Source of the DNA: Pseudarthrobacter siccitolerans
GTDB taxonomy: Bacteria; Actinomycetota; Actinomycetes; Actinomycetales; Micrococcaceae
NCBI RefSeq assembly: GCF_001046895.1
Contig: NZ_CAQI01000042.1
Location: 248,001-312,000 of the forward strand
DNA: 64,000 nt
Direction: 5' to 3'
The translations under genes were made by a program, and so were the position numbers. Each line of letters starts with the position of its first letter. Position 1 is the first letter of the stretch. Under the pieces are notes generated by a model. That model ran no database searches. It had not been told where the DNA came from and saw only the letters and a program-made list of their open reading frames with translations. Positions 9,385 through 18,606 of this stretch are shown piece after piece.

Positions 9385-9885
9385 CCGCTGATAGGCCCCG
9401 CTGCGCCTTCCTTGCTGGCGGCCTTTTTGGCGCGCCCAACCGTGGATCCCGACGACGATAGTGCGTTCATGGGTGGGTCCGCGAATCCGGTAGTGGTGGC
9501 GGCGGATGCTGCTCAGGTCTTCGGCGCCAGCTTGAGCCGTTAATGGCGTACCCCGGGCTGCATGCCCTCCGGTGTCACCTGCGCGTTGGGTTCGGGCAGG
9601 CGGTCCAGTCTCCTCCCGCCAATCCACCGGCCCTCCTCCCGCCTGCACCTGAGCCAGACAACATCAAAGTCCACCGGCATTGGTTAAGGCCACCGCGCGA
9701 AAAGCGGGTCCGACCTCCGACACACGGCAAAGTAGATGCCACTGCACCAGGGGTCGATGAGCAACCGGTGCCTATAGCGCAGGCGTATCACCCTGCCAGT
9801 GCTTGCGACCTTCCCAGGGCCTTGCTGACTGGCGAGACTGAAATCACACCGGACGCGAAAGTGTGCCGTCCGGATCCGACATTCA
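9385..9885. other. Gene-free region upstream of acyl-CoA synthetase
   Basis: About 500 bases with no credible gene. It probably holds the LysR gene terminator (GC-rich segment followed by TTTTT near 9421) and the promoter of the downstream carboxylase operon. Short open frames here look like chance. Confidence 0.4.
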
Positions 9886-12123
9886 GTGAGGTGCCCCCCG
9901 TTGTTAGTTGAAACAGCCCTGTCGTGTAGCTCCGAGACAATCGTCGAGTTCATCGCACAGGCCAGAACCAGAGAATCGGCCATGTTTACCGAGGCCGAAG
10001 GAAAGTCCCTGCTGTCGGCATTTGGAATCGATACCCCCCAAGGCGTCGAAATTGCAGTGGGCCAGGAACTTCCGGGCCGTCTGCGCGAGCCCCTGGTCGT
10101 CAAAGCGATTTCGTCGACGCTCGTGCACAAGTCCGACGCCGGCGGTGTGCGGGTCGGCGTGACCCGCGCCGACCTTGAAGAGGTCACGGCAAGGATGCGC
10201 GAGAGCCTGGCCGACTTCGGGCACACGCTCGAAGGCGTCCTGGTCGAGGAAATGGTGCCGGCCGGCCACGAAATCATCGTCGGCGCTGTGCGGGCTCCCG
10301 GACTCGGCTGGACCGTCATGGTCGGCCTGGGCGGAGTCCTGGTGGAGGTATTCGAAGACGTTGCCTTTGGCCTGGCTCCGCTGTCCAACGGGCAGATTCT
10401 TGACATGCTGCAGGAACTTCGCGGGATGAAGGTCCTCAACGGCGCACGTGGAGGCGTAAAAGCCGATGTCCCGGCCCTTGTTACGCTGATCTCCCGGCTT
10501 GCCGGTCCCGACGGCCTGCTGGCCGCACTTCCCGATGACGTTGTCGAAATCGATCTCAACCCGGTGATTGTGTCCGATACACGGGCGGTCGCGGTGGACG
10601 CGCGGTTCGTTGTCGGGCCGCTGGGAACCGACGGCGCCAACGCCGCTGCCCGCAATGATGGCACGCCGACTGATTTTTCACCGTTATTCCAGCCCTGCAG
10701 GATCGCTGTACTCGGTGCAAGTGGCAAACGCCCAAACCTGGCCAACCGGTTCATCCGGAACCTCTTCGCCGGCGGCTTCGAGGGCACCATCATCCCGGTC
10801 CACCCGGCCGCCGAGGAGATCGAGGGCCTGCCCACGGTCGCCTCTCTGGCGGACGTGGCTGAACCCATCGATTATGCCTTTGTGGCACTGCCCGGCGCAC
10901 GCGTCGCTGAGGCGCTGAGCCAGGGCGCCGGCAAGGTGCGGTTCGCCCAGGTTGTTTCCAGCGGCTTCGGTGAGGTCGAGGAAGGCAAAGATCTCGAAGC
11001 CGCACTTGTTGCTACGGTGCGCGGGGCGGGCATCCGCCTGATCGGCCCGAACTGCCTGGGCACCCATGCCTCGGCCGGGAAGCTTTCCTTCGTCCCCGAG
11101 GCCCCGCTGACCCCTGGAACCACAGCAGTGGTCTCGCAGAGCGGGGGACTGAGCGTTGACATCCTTCGCGTGGGGGCGTCCCGCGGCATCGACTTTCATT
11201 CCGTGACCAGCATCGGAAACAGCGCCGACGTCGACGCCGCCGAACTCGTTGAGTCCTTTCTGCGGAACGACGAGGTCCAGGTCATAGGGCTGTACCTGGA
11301 GTCGCTGACCGTTGCGCGGCAAGTCCTGGACGTGCTTTCCGCGACCGCAAACCGGAAGCCTGTGGTGTTGCTGGCCGGCGGCCGGACCGCCGAGGGTTCA
11401 CGTGCGGCAACCAGCCACACCGGCGCGCTTGCAGGGAACCACCGCCTGTGGCCGGCCATCGCCCGCCAAGCCGGCATGACACTCGTCGACTCGCTCGCCG
11501 ACTTTGCGTCCGCGCTGCATGCCCTCTCAACACTCGATTTGCGCGTGCAGCCCAACGGCCGCGAGGCAGTGCTCTTCGGAAACGGCGGTGGTGCCAGTGT
11601 GCTGGGCGCCGATGCACTTGACCGCCAGGGGGTAAGCACCTCGCCACTTCCCCCACAGGTCATCGAAGCACTCGAGGCACTCGACCTGCCCCCGGGCAAC
11701 GGATTCCACAACCCCATCGACGTACCGGCCGGCACATTGGCCGTCAGGAGCGGCGCGGTCGCCGCGGACATTCTGAAGACCGTGCTCGCCGACAGCCACC
11801 CCGCTGTGCTGATTTCCCACCTAAACGTGGGCATCATCCAGCGCAACCTCGGGGCCACCCACGGAGACGTCACGGGCAACATCATCGACTCGATCGCCAA
11901 GGCACGCGACGAGTCACAGCCGGGTACCCACCAGATCCTGGTCCTGAAAACGGACGGCAGCGAAGGAACGGCGGAGCTGATCACGGAGTACGCACAACGT
12001 GCCCGCAAGATCGGCATCCCCGTCTTCCCGGCTTTCGAAGACGCGGCCATCGCCGCGCGGGCCGTGCTCGAACAGAGCAAACAGACACACCAGGCGTCGT
12101 GTGGCGCAAACGGAAGGCACTAA
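9886..12123 (+). CDS. Acyl-CoA synthetase, ADP(NDP)-forming, 745 aa
   Basis: Single-chain ADP-forming acyl-CoA synthetase with rearranged domains: an N-terminal ATP-grasp-like part (residues about 20-240, with KAISSTLVHKSDAGGV), then a CoA-binding Rossmann part (LGASGKRPNLANRFIRNLF), then a succinyl-CoA-ligase-like part (GPNCLG, SQSGGLSVD, and SHTGALAGNH). It activates an organic acid to its CoA ester. Start is uncertain: GTG 9886, TTG 9901 or ATG 9982; similarity to the family seems to begin before 9982. Two bases separate it from the carboxyltransferase gene. Confidence 0.85.
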   Translation: MRCPPLLVETALSCSSETIVEFIAQARTRESAMFTEAEGKSLLSAFGIDTPQGVEIAVGQELPGRLREPLVVKAISSTLVHKSDAGGVRVGVTRADLEEVTARMRESLADFGHTLEGVLVEEMVPAGHEIIVGAVRAPGLGWTVMVGLGGVLVEVFEDVAFGLAPLSNGQILDMLQELRGMKVLNGARGGVKADVPALVTLISRLAGPDGLLAALPDDVVEIDLNPVIVSDTRAVAVDARFVVGPLGTDGANAAARNDGTPTDFSPLFQPCRIAVLGASGKRPNLANRFIRNLFAGGFEGTIIPVHPAAEEIEGLPTVASLADVAEPIDYAFVALPGARVAEALSQGAGKVRFAQVVSSGFGEVEEGKDLEAALVATVRGAGIRLIGPNCLGTHASAGKLSFVPEAPLTPGTTAVVSQSGGLSVDILRVGASRGIDFHSVTSIGNSADVDAAELVESFLRNDEVQVIGLYLESLTVARQVLDVLSATANRKPVVLLAGGRTAEGSRAATSHTGALAGNHRLWPAIARQAGMTLVDSLADFASALHALSTLDLRVQPNGREAVLFGNGGGASVLGADALDRQGVSTSPLPPQVIEALEALDLPPGNGFHNPIDVPAGTLAVRSGAVAADILKTVLADSHPAVLISHLNVGIIQRNLGATHGDVTGNIIDSIAKARDESQPGTHQILVLKTDGSEGTAELITEYAQRARKIGIPVFPAFEDAAIAARAVLEQSKQTHQASCGANGRH

Positions 12124-12125
12124 CG

Positions 12126-13700
12126 ATGACAACCGACGCAGTTAAGACCGACCCACTCCCCATCAACGAAGCCGCGCTCACCCGCGAGCAGGAGCACGAG
12201 AAGAAGCGTGCCGCGGCGTTGGCGATGGGCGGCCCTAGGAAGCTTGAAGCCCGACTTGCCAAGGGCGAACTGAACGCACGCGAGCGTATCGCGCTGCTGC
12301 TGGACCCGGGAACATTCCGTGAGAGCGGGTTGTTCGTGACCTCGGCCGTTCCGGCGGACCGCGACAAGACCCCAGCCGACGGCAAGATCACCGGCTCCGG
12401 CGAGATTGAGGGCCGACGCGCGAGCGTTGTCGCCTACGACTTCACTGTCAAGGGATCATCCTCGTCCCCGATCAGCAACAAAAAGATGGCCCACTTCAAG
12501 GAACTGGTAGTCAAGACCGGCCAGCCGCTGGTGTACCTCTCCGAATCCACCGGCGTACGCATGCCCGACGCCATGGGCGGCACAGGCATGGGCAGTGCCA
12601 GCGGGAAGACCCGCTTCCTGCGCCAGCGTGAAAGCCCATGGGTCTCTGCGGCCTTCGGCTACTGTTTCGGTTCAGCCGCCTGGCACACCATGGCCTCCGA
12701 CTTCGCAGTCTTCCGCAAGGGGGCGGTTCTCGCCGTGTCCAGCCCCAACCTGGTCGCACGCGCCACCGGCCAGCAGGTCGACGCCCAGGAACTCGGCGGC
12801 TGGAAGATGCACGCCGAGGTCACCGGCTTCGCTGACGCCGTTGCCGACACCGACGAGGAAGCAATTGAACTTGTCCGCCGCTTCCTCTCCTACCTGCCCT
12901 CGCACAATGGCGAGACCCCGCCCCTCGCGCCGATCCCCGACGGATCCGGCGAGCGTGCGGAGGAGATCAAATCGATCGTCCCCGAGTCCCGCACCCAGAC
13001 CTACGACGTGCGCAAGGTCATCGACATCGTCGCTGACACCGGCTCGGTATTCCCGATCAAGGCCCGCTACGGCAAGTCCCTTGTGACCTCGCTGGCCCGC
13101 ATCGGCGGCCAGTCCGTCGGCATCATCGCCAACAACCCAATGTTCAAGGGCGGTGCGCTTGACGGTGCCGCATGCGACAAGGCGACCAGTTTCCTGGTCC
13201 TCTGTGACTCCTACAACATCCCCGTCATCATGCTCGTCGACCAGCCGGGCTTTCTGATCGGTCTCGAGGCCGAGCGGAGCAAGGTTGCCGGCAAGATCAT
13301 CAACTGGATGAACGCCCTCTCGCTGGTCACCGTACCGAAGATCGCGGTCACTATGCGTAAAAACTACGGTCAGGCCCTGATCAACATGGGTGGCGGCGGC
13401 ACCGCCGACGCCACCGCCGGCTGGTGGTCTTCCGAGGTCAGCTTCATGGATCCGACCTCCGCCGTCTCCGTGGTCTACGGCATCGACAAGGAAACCGATC
13501 CGGAGATGTACGAGCTGCGCCTCGCGGAGATGAACAAGGGCACCACCGCCTATGACGTGGCTCAGGTCTTCGGCTTCGAGCAGGTCATCGATCCGTCCGA
13601 AACGCGCGAATTCATCCTCGGCGCCTTGAAGGACCACTACCGGGCCCGGAGCAACGGCGTGGGCGAACACCTGTTGCGCACCTGGCCGACGAGCTTCTAA
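12126..13700 (+). CDS. Acyl-CoA carboxylase carboxyltransferase subunit, 524 aa
   Basis: Carboxyl transferase domain protein of the propionyl/methylcrotonyl-CoA carboxylase beta family. NARERIALLLDPGTF near residue 50 and the acyl-CoA-binding GG segments (MGGTGMGSASG, NMGGGGTADATAGWW) are visible, and DQPGFLIG is in the C-terminal half. It transfers carboxylate from biotin to an acyl-CoA. ATG follows GGAAGG. It forms one unit with the biotin carboxylase and the small biotin carrier downstream. The acyl-CoA substrate is not identifiable. Confidence 0.92.
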   Translation: MTTDAVKTDPLPINEAALTREQEHEKKRAAALAMGGPRKLEARLAKGELNARERIALLLDPGTFRESGLFVTSAVPADRDKTPADGKITGSGEIEGRRASVVAYDFTVKGSSSSPISNKKMAHFKELVVKTGQPLVYLSESTGVRMPDAMGGTGMGSASGKTRFLRQRESPWVSAAFGYCFGSAAWHTMASDFAVFRKGAVLAVSSPNLVARATGQQVDAQELGGWKMHAEVTGFADAVADTDEEAIELVRRFLSYLPSHNGETPPLAPIPDGSGERAEEIKSIVPESRTQTYDVRKVIDIVADTGSVFPIKARYGKSLVTSLARIGGQSVGIIANNPMFKGGALDGAACDKATSFLVLCDSYNIPVIMLVDQPGFLIGLEAERSKVAGKIINWMNALSLVTVPKIAVTMRKNYGQALINMGGGGTADATAGWWSSEVSFMDPTSAVSVVYGIDKETDPEMYELRLAEMNKGTTAYDVAQVFGFEQVIDPSETREFILGALKDHYRARSNGVGEHLLRTWPTSF

Positions 13701-13712
13701 GGAGAGATCACC

Positions 13713-15098
13713 GTGAATTCATTTCCGGAAAGCCTGCTGATCGCCAACCGCGGCGAAATCGCACGACGCATCATCAAGACGGCAAACCGCCTCGGTGTCC
13801 GCACCGTCGCCGTCTACCACAAGGTCGATGCCGGTCTGCCATACGTTTCCGAGGCCTCCGTGGCCATAGAGCTCATGGGCGACGTGCCCGTGCAGTCCTA
13901 CCTTGACCGCGAGCAGATCATCGCGATCGCCAAGGAAGCGGGCGCCACCGCCATCCACCCCGGATACGGTTTCCTGGCCGAGAATGCCGGGTTCGCCCGC
14001 GAGGTCGAAGACGCAGGACTGACCTGGGTCGGCCCCTCGGCCGATGTCATTGACGTCATGGGCGACAAGGTCGAGTCCCGCCGCGCCGTTGCGGCTGCAG
14101 GCGTGCCGATCTCCGGCGACGCAGGTGCGGCCCTGAAGACCGGTGACGAGGCCGTCGAGGAAGCGGAACGCGTCGGCTACCCGGTCATGGTCAAGGCCTC
14201 CGCGGGCGGCGGCGGCATCGGCATGGCCGTGGCACACGACGCCGACGAGCTGCGCAAGGCCTTCGAGAATACCAAGTCAATGTCCGAGCGCAGCTTCGGC
14301 TCAGACCGCGTCTTCATCGAGCGCTTCGTCGAGTCCGCACGCCACGTCGAGATCCAGGTTCTGGGCCTGAACGACGGCACCATCGTCGCACTCGGGGAGC
14401 GCGACTGTTCCACGCAGCGCCGCCACCAGAAGCTGATCGAGGAATCCCCGGCACCGCACTTGGCCCCGGAAACCCGAGCACGGCTCGTCGAATCGGCCAT
14501 CGCGGCCGCAAGCTCGGTCGGGTACCGCAACGCGGGCACCGTTGAGTTCCTGCTCGATACGCGCACCGGCGATTTCGTCTTCCTCGAGATGAACACCCGC
14601 ATCCAGGTGGAGCATCCGATCACCGAACTGACGCACGGCGTGGACCTGATCGAACAGCAGCTGAGCATCGCTGCCTCAGGCACCACCACGGCGGACTTCA
14701 ACCCGGTCTCCCGCGGACACGCGATCGAGCTGCGCATCTGCGCCGAGGACCCGAAGAAGTTCTTCCCGCGCCCCGGCCCGATCGATGGCTGGACCGAACC
14801 AACCGGCGAGGGAATCCGCGTGGACTCAGGCTATGCGGCCGGCACCGAGGTCACCCCGCACTTCGACTCGCTGATCGCCAAGGTGTGCGCCTACGGGGCA
14901 ACCCGTGAGGACGCACTGGCACGGGCCATCAAGGCCTGCGAGGACTTCGAGATCGAAGGTCTGGTCACCAACCGGCCCTTCCTCGAGGAGATCCTCTCCG
15001 ACGAGGAGTTCACTGATGGTCACTACGACACCGGCCTGGTGGAACGCATCCAGCAGCGACTTAAAGAACAGGCCAAGCTGGCCAAAAGGAGTGCATGA
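13713..15098 (+). CDS. Biotin carboxylase subunit, 461 aa
   Basis: Stand-alone biotin carboxylase: N-terminal LLIANRGEIARRI, ATP-grasp glycine loop KASAGGGGIGMA, GERDCSTQRRHQK and EMNTRIQVEHPITE are all intact. It carboxylates the biotin on the carrier protein using ATP and bicarbonate. Start is GTG at 13713 with AAGGAGA upstream. Its length fits a biotin carboxylase without a fused carrier domain, consistent with the separate 73-residue carrier gene next door. Confidence 0.94.
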   Translation: MNSFPESLLIANRGEIARRIIKTANRLGVRTVAVYHKVDAGLPYVSEASVAIELMGDVPVQSYLDREQIIAIAKEAGATAIHPGYGFLAENAGFAREVEDAGLTWVGPSADVIDVMGDKVESRRAVAAAGVPISGDAGAALKTGDEAVEEAERVGYPVMVKASAGGGGIGMAVAHDADELRKAFENTKSMSERSFGSDRVFIERFVESARHVEIQVLGLNDGTIVALGERDCSTQRRHQKLIEESPAPHLAPETRARLVESAIAAASSVGYRNAGTVEFLLDTRTGDFVFLEMNTRIQVEHPITELTHGVDLIEQQLSIAASGTTTADFNPVSRGHAIELRICAEDPKKFFPRPGPIDGWTEPTGEGIRVDSGYAAGTEVTPHFDSLIAKVCAYGATREDALARAIKACEDFEIEGLVTNRPFLEEILSDEEFTDGHYDTGLVERIQQRLKEQAKLAKRSA

Positions 15099-15100
15099 GC

Positions 15101-15322
15101 ATGGCAGAAACAATTCAGTCGGTAATGGGTGCCAGCGTCTGGAAGATCCTGGTGGCACCGGGCGACAAAGTGGAGGAAGACGACGTCTTCATGATCCTCG
15201 AGGCAATGAAGATGGAAATCCCCGTCATGGCTGAGGACGCAGGAACCGTGCTGGCAGTCCATGTGGCTGAAGGGGACGCGGTCTCCCCGGGCCAGGCCCT
15301 TGTCGAATTTGAGGCGGAGTAG
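15101..15322 (+). CDS. Biotin carboxyl carrier protein, 73 aa
   Basis: Single biotinyl domain with the biotinylation motif EAMKMEI (Lys37). It carries carboxybiotin between the biotin carboxylase and the carboxyltransferase. ATG 15101 has AAAGGAG at good spacing; ATG 15095 overlaps the previous stop (ATGA) but is too close to that site. The very short free-standing carrier, without the usual Pro/Ala-rich extension, makes this a three-subunit acyl-CoA carboxylase. Confidence 0.92.
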   Translation: MAETIQSVMGASVWKILVAPGDKVEEDDVFMILEAMKMEIPVMAEDAGTVLAVHVAEGDAVSPGQALVEFEAE

Positions 15323-15325
15323 ACC

Positions 15326-16342
15326 ATGTCGATCCCGATCACCCTGAAAGCATGGTCGGTCACCGAACTCGGTGAACCCGTCGATGCCCTCCAGCTCGTC
15401 GAACGCGGTCTGCCCGTTCCGGGCGAAGGCCAGCTGTTGGTGCGCGTCCTGGCCTCAGCGGCAAACTTCCCGGATGTGCTGATGTGCCGCGGCGTTTACC
15501 AGGTCAAACCGGAGCTACCCTTCACTCCTGGGCGCGAAGTCTGCGCCGAGGTCGTGGCCACGGGTCCGGGCGTCACCCGCGCCACCGTAGGCGACAGGGT
15601 GCTGGGACTGACCACGCTGCCGCACGGTGGCTTCGCCGAGTACGCACTCATGGACCAGGACAAGGCGCACCAGGCGCCCGCCTCGCTCGACGACGCCCAG
15701 GCATCGTGCCTGTTCATCGGCTACCAGACCGGCTGGTTTGGCCTGCACCGCCTCGCCCGCATCCAGTCCGGAGAGACGCTGCTGGTGCACGCCGCAGCGG
15801 GCGGGGTGGGCAGTGCTGCCATCCAACTCGGGAAAGCAGCCGGCGCCAAGGTTATCGGTGTGGTGGGCGGAGAGGCCAAAGCGGATTATGCCAGGAAGCT
15901 TGGCGCCGACCTTGTTATTGACCGCCGCACAGAGGACTTCGTGAAGCAGGTCAAGGTGTTCACTGGCGGGAAGGGTGCGGACGTCATCTACGACCCGGTC
16001 GGCGGGGAAGTCTACCAGCGATCGACCAAGTGCATCGCGTTTGAAGGCCGGATCATTGTGGTCGGTTTCGCCGGCGGAGAGATCCAGTCCGCCCCGCTGA
16101 ACCACGCACTGGTAAAGAACTACTCGATCATCGGCATCCATTGGGGCCTGTACAACACCAACAATCCTGCCGCGGTTGATGAATGCCACCGGGAACTGAC
16201 CAGGCTGGCGGATTCGGGTGCCATTGCACCCTTCGTCAGCGAAAGATTCACGTTGGACGGCGTGCCCGCAGCACTTCAGCGGCTCGCCGACGGAAAGACC
16301 GTGGGCCGGGTCGTCATGGAACACGCTGCCACCGGTGGTTAG
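15326..16342 (+). CDS. NADPH:quinone oxidoreductase-like MDR protein, 338 aa
   Basis: Medium-chain dehydrogenase/reductase of the zinc-free quinone oxidoreductase group: GroES-like N-terminal domain with PFTPGREVCAEV, then a Rossmann domain with HAAAGGVGSAAIQLG. Family members reduce quinones or activated double bonds such as enones and enoyl-CoA. It is three bases after the biotin carrier gene, so it is probably cotranscribed. A role in reducing an unsaturated pathway intermediate is possible but not proven. Confidence 0.88.
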   Translation: MSIPITLKAWSVTELGEPVDALQLVERGLPVPGEGQLLVRVLASAANFPDVLMCRGVYQVKPELPFTPGREVCAEVVATGPGVTRATVGDRVLGLTTLPHGGFAEYALMDQDKAHQAPASLDDAQASCLFIGYQTGWFGLHRLARIQSGETLLVHAAAGGVGSAAIQLGKAAGAKVIGVVGGEAKADYARKLGADLVIDRRTEDFVKQVKVFTGGKGADVIYDPVGGEVYQRSTKCIAFEGRIIVVGFAGGEIQSAPLNHALVKNYSIIGIHWGLYNTNNPAAVDECHRELTRLADSGAIAPFVSERFTLDGVPAALQRLADGKTVGRVVMEHAATGG

Positions 16343-16402
16343 CAGCCTGCGGCGTTGCCGGCTCGGAGCCGTCAGATACGAATCAACTACACAGGAGTAG
16401 AC

Positions 16403-17524
16403 ATGTTTGAGTCACAGAACGGCGGATCGCCCTACGGCGACCTGCGGACGTTGGACCGCGGCCTATCACGGCGTTCGCTGTTGCAGTACTTCGGCCTTGG
16501 CGCGGCGGCAATTGGTTCGGCCTCACTGCTGACCGGCTGTGGGAGCGGCGGCGGTTCGGCCGCCGCCGGCCAGCCGCAGAAGTTCGCGATCGCCGCCTTC
16601 CCCGGTGACGCGTATTTCCTTGATGCGATCAACCTTGCCAACAAGGACTACGACAAGCACCAACTCGAGGTGCCGAAGCACCTCAATCCGCAAAGCGGCG
16701 TCCAGGCGTTCCAGCTGCTGGTTGCCGGCGCGGTCGATGCCTACGCATCTGACACGCTGCTGCTGATGGCAACCCACGCGAACAGCTCTAAGGGCAAACG
16801 CCCGCTGCTCGTAGGATTCCGGACCCTTGAAACGACCTACGGGATCGTCGGAAGCAAGGACCTCAGCTGGCCCGGGCCCGAGGCGAGCTTCGAAGAGAAG
16901 ATCGGTTCCCTGAAGGGCAAGCGCATCGGCGTCTCCAGCATCGGTTCCGGCGGCGACCTGCAGTTGAAGCTCGCCCTTGAGCTGGCAGGCATGCAGTACA
17001 GCGATGTGACGGCCCTTGCAGTGGGGCCCACCGCGCAGGCGATTCCCAACCTGAATGCCGGCCGCGTCGATGCCTACGTCACGGTCCAATGGACCGCCAC
17101 CCGTTTCATCGCCCAGGAGACCGGCGGGCCGGTCCTGATTGACTTCGCCGAAGCGGGGGTGCCCGAGCTGATGCGCAACCAGGCAGTGGTCGCGATGGGC
17201 GTCCGCGAGGAAGTGGTGCAGCAGCACCCGGACGTCGTCAAGAACTGGCTGGCCGCCCAGGATGATGCCAGCAAGTGGATCATCGACAACAAGAAGGCTG
17301 CGGCAGATCTGCTCAACACGTCCGGGCTCGGCGGCAAGGCTCCCGAAATCGCTGCCGCCTACGTGGAGCACTATGCGACCGAGGTCGCACCCAAGCTCGA
17401 GCCGACGTTCAAGGCAACGAAGGAGACCGTGGACCGCATGGCCGAACTCGCCCTGCGTTTCGGCAGTGTCAAGGAGGGTGCCATCACCTATGAGGCTCTC
17501 GTCCCGGAGTTCGCCCGGGCATGA
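16403..17524 (+). CDS. ABC transporter substrate-binding lipoprotein, NMT1/SsuA type, 373 aa
   Basis: Has a twin-arginine signal (LSRRSLLQYFGLGAAA) ending in a lipobox LTGC near residue 50, so it is probably Tat-exported and lipid-anchored outside the membrane. The mature part looks like an NMT1/aliphatic-sulfonate binding protein. ATG at 16403 is preceded by AGGAG. It is the likely binding partner of the permease at 6669 and ATPase at 4569. Its end overlaps the phosphotransferase start by four bases. Confidence 0.88.
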   Translation: MFESQNGGSPYGDLRTLDRGLSRRSLLQYFGLGAAAIGSASLLTGCGSGGGSAAAGQPQKFAIAAFPGDAYFLDAINLANKDYDKHQLEVPKHLNPQSGVQAFQLLVAGAVDAYASDTLLLMATHANSSKGKRPLLVGFRTLETTYGIVGSKDLSWPGPEASFEEKIGSLKGKRIGVSSIGSGGDLQLKLALELAGMQYSDVTALAVGPTAQAIPNLNAGRVDAYVTVQWTATRFIAQETGGPVLIDFAEAGVPELMRNQAVVAMGVREEVVQQHPDVVKNWLAAQDDASKWIIDNKKAAADLLNTSGLGGKAPEIAAAYVEHYATEVAPKLEPTFKATKETVDRMAELALRFGSVKEGAITYEALVPEFARA

Positions 17525-18606
17525 GTAAAGCGATGAAGACAGTAAACGACGGGGGCGTGGGGACGGCCCTTGAATCCCCCACAGGCCTCGACCTCACCCG
17601 CCTGGGGGATTGGTTGGCCCGGGAGTGTCCTGGACTGGTGACGGGGGAGCTCTCTGCCAGCCTGATCCAGGGCGGTAAATCGAATCTGACGTATGAGCTC
17701 ACCGACGGGGCCAGCCACTGGATTGTGCGCCGCCCGCCGCTGGGCGTCATCATGGCCACTGCCCACGACATGCGCCGCGAATACACGATGGCCGATGCGC
17801 TTCGGAACACGGATGTCCCGGTGGCGAGGATGTTCGCCTATTGCGGCGACAAGGATGTTCTGGGTGCCGACTTCTACCTCATGGAGCGCATCGAAGGGAT
17901 ACCTTACCGGTATGCCGACGAGATCAAACCGCTCGGCGAGGCACGCACACGGGCCATCGGGACAGAACTGGTGCGCACCCTGGCGAAGCTGCACCGGGTT
18001 GATCCCGCCGAAGTTGGCCTGAGTGACTTCGGCAGGCCCGAGGGCTTCCTCGGCCGTCAGGTGAAGCGCTGGAAGCAGCAGCTCGATGCATCCTTCACCC
18101 GCGATCTTCCCGGCGCCCAGGAGCTTTACGACAGGCTCGTTGCCTCGGTGCCCGCCGAGTCCGCATCGGGCATCGTTCACGGCGACTTCCGCCTGGACAA
18201 TGTGCTGATGGGCGCCGACGATCTGCCGGCCGCCGTCATCGACTGGGAGATGGCCACCCTCGGGGACCCGCTGCTCGATTTGGCGCTGATGCTGATTTAT
18301 CAGCGCCGCGCACGGATCGTGGCAGCCCGGGAATCGACAGACCCGGCCACCTACGACGTGACACTGGCGCCGGGGTACCCGTCCGAAGAGGAGATCATGG
18401 CGCTCTACGAGGCGCAGAGCGGCAGGACACTCGACGGATTCGGATTCTACTTGGGACTGGCCTGCTTCAAGCTGGCGGGGATCTCCGAGGGGGTCCGCTT
18501 CAGACACATCAATCGCCAGACCGTTGGCGCAGGCTTCGAGGACAGCGGCCGAACTGTGCCTTTGCTGCTGGGACTCGGGCTCGAATCACTCAAGGAGTAC
18601 AAGTAA
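17521..18606 (+). CDS. APH-like phosphotransferase, LvaA/ACAD10 type, 361 aa
   Basis: Aminoglycoside-phosphotransferase-fold kinase: the catalytic HGDFRLDN is near residue 220 and IDWEMATLGDPLLDLA supplies the metal-binding Asp. Members next to acyl-CoA dehydrogenases (LvaA of Pseudomonas putida, the kinase domain of ACAD10/11) phosphorylate the hydroxyl of 4-hydroxyacyl-CoA. The start overlaps the previous stop (ATGA), and the next gene, an ACAD10/11-like dehydrogenase, follows with no gap. The pair therefore probably removes a hydroxyl from a hydroxyacyl-CoA. Confidence 0.86.
   Translation: MSKAMKTVNDGGVGTALESPTGLDLTRLGDWLARECPGLVTGELSASLIQGGKSNLTYELTDGASHWIVRRPPLGVIMATAHDMRREYTMADALRNTDVPVARMFAYCGDKDVLGADFYLMERIEGIPYRYADEIKPLGEARTRAIGTELVRTLAKLHRVDPAEVGLSDFGRPEGFLGRQVKRWKQQLDASFTRDLPGAQELYDRLVASVPAESASGIVHGDFRLDNVLMGADDLPAAVIDWEMATLGDPLLDLALMLIYQRRARIVAARESTDPATYDVTLAPGYPSEEEIMALYEAQSGRTLDGFGFYLGLACFKLAGISEGVRFRHINRQTVGAGFEDSGRTVPLLLGLGLESLKEYK

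Noticed and set aside
9543..9911. 122-codon plus-strand open frame before the acyl-CoA synthetase
   Set aside because: Pro-rich, no recognisable domain, overlaps the next gene; probably chance.
12672..13670. 332-codon minus-strand open frame opposite the carboxyltransferase
   Set aside because: Antisense shadow of a conserved gene.
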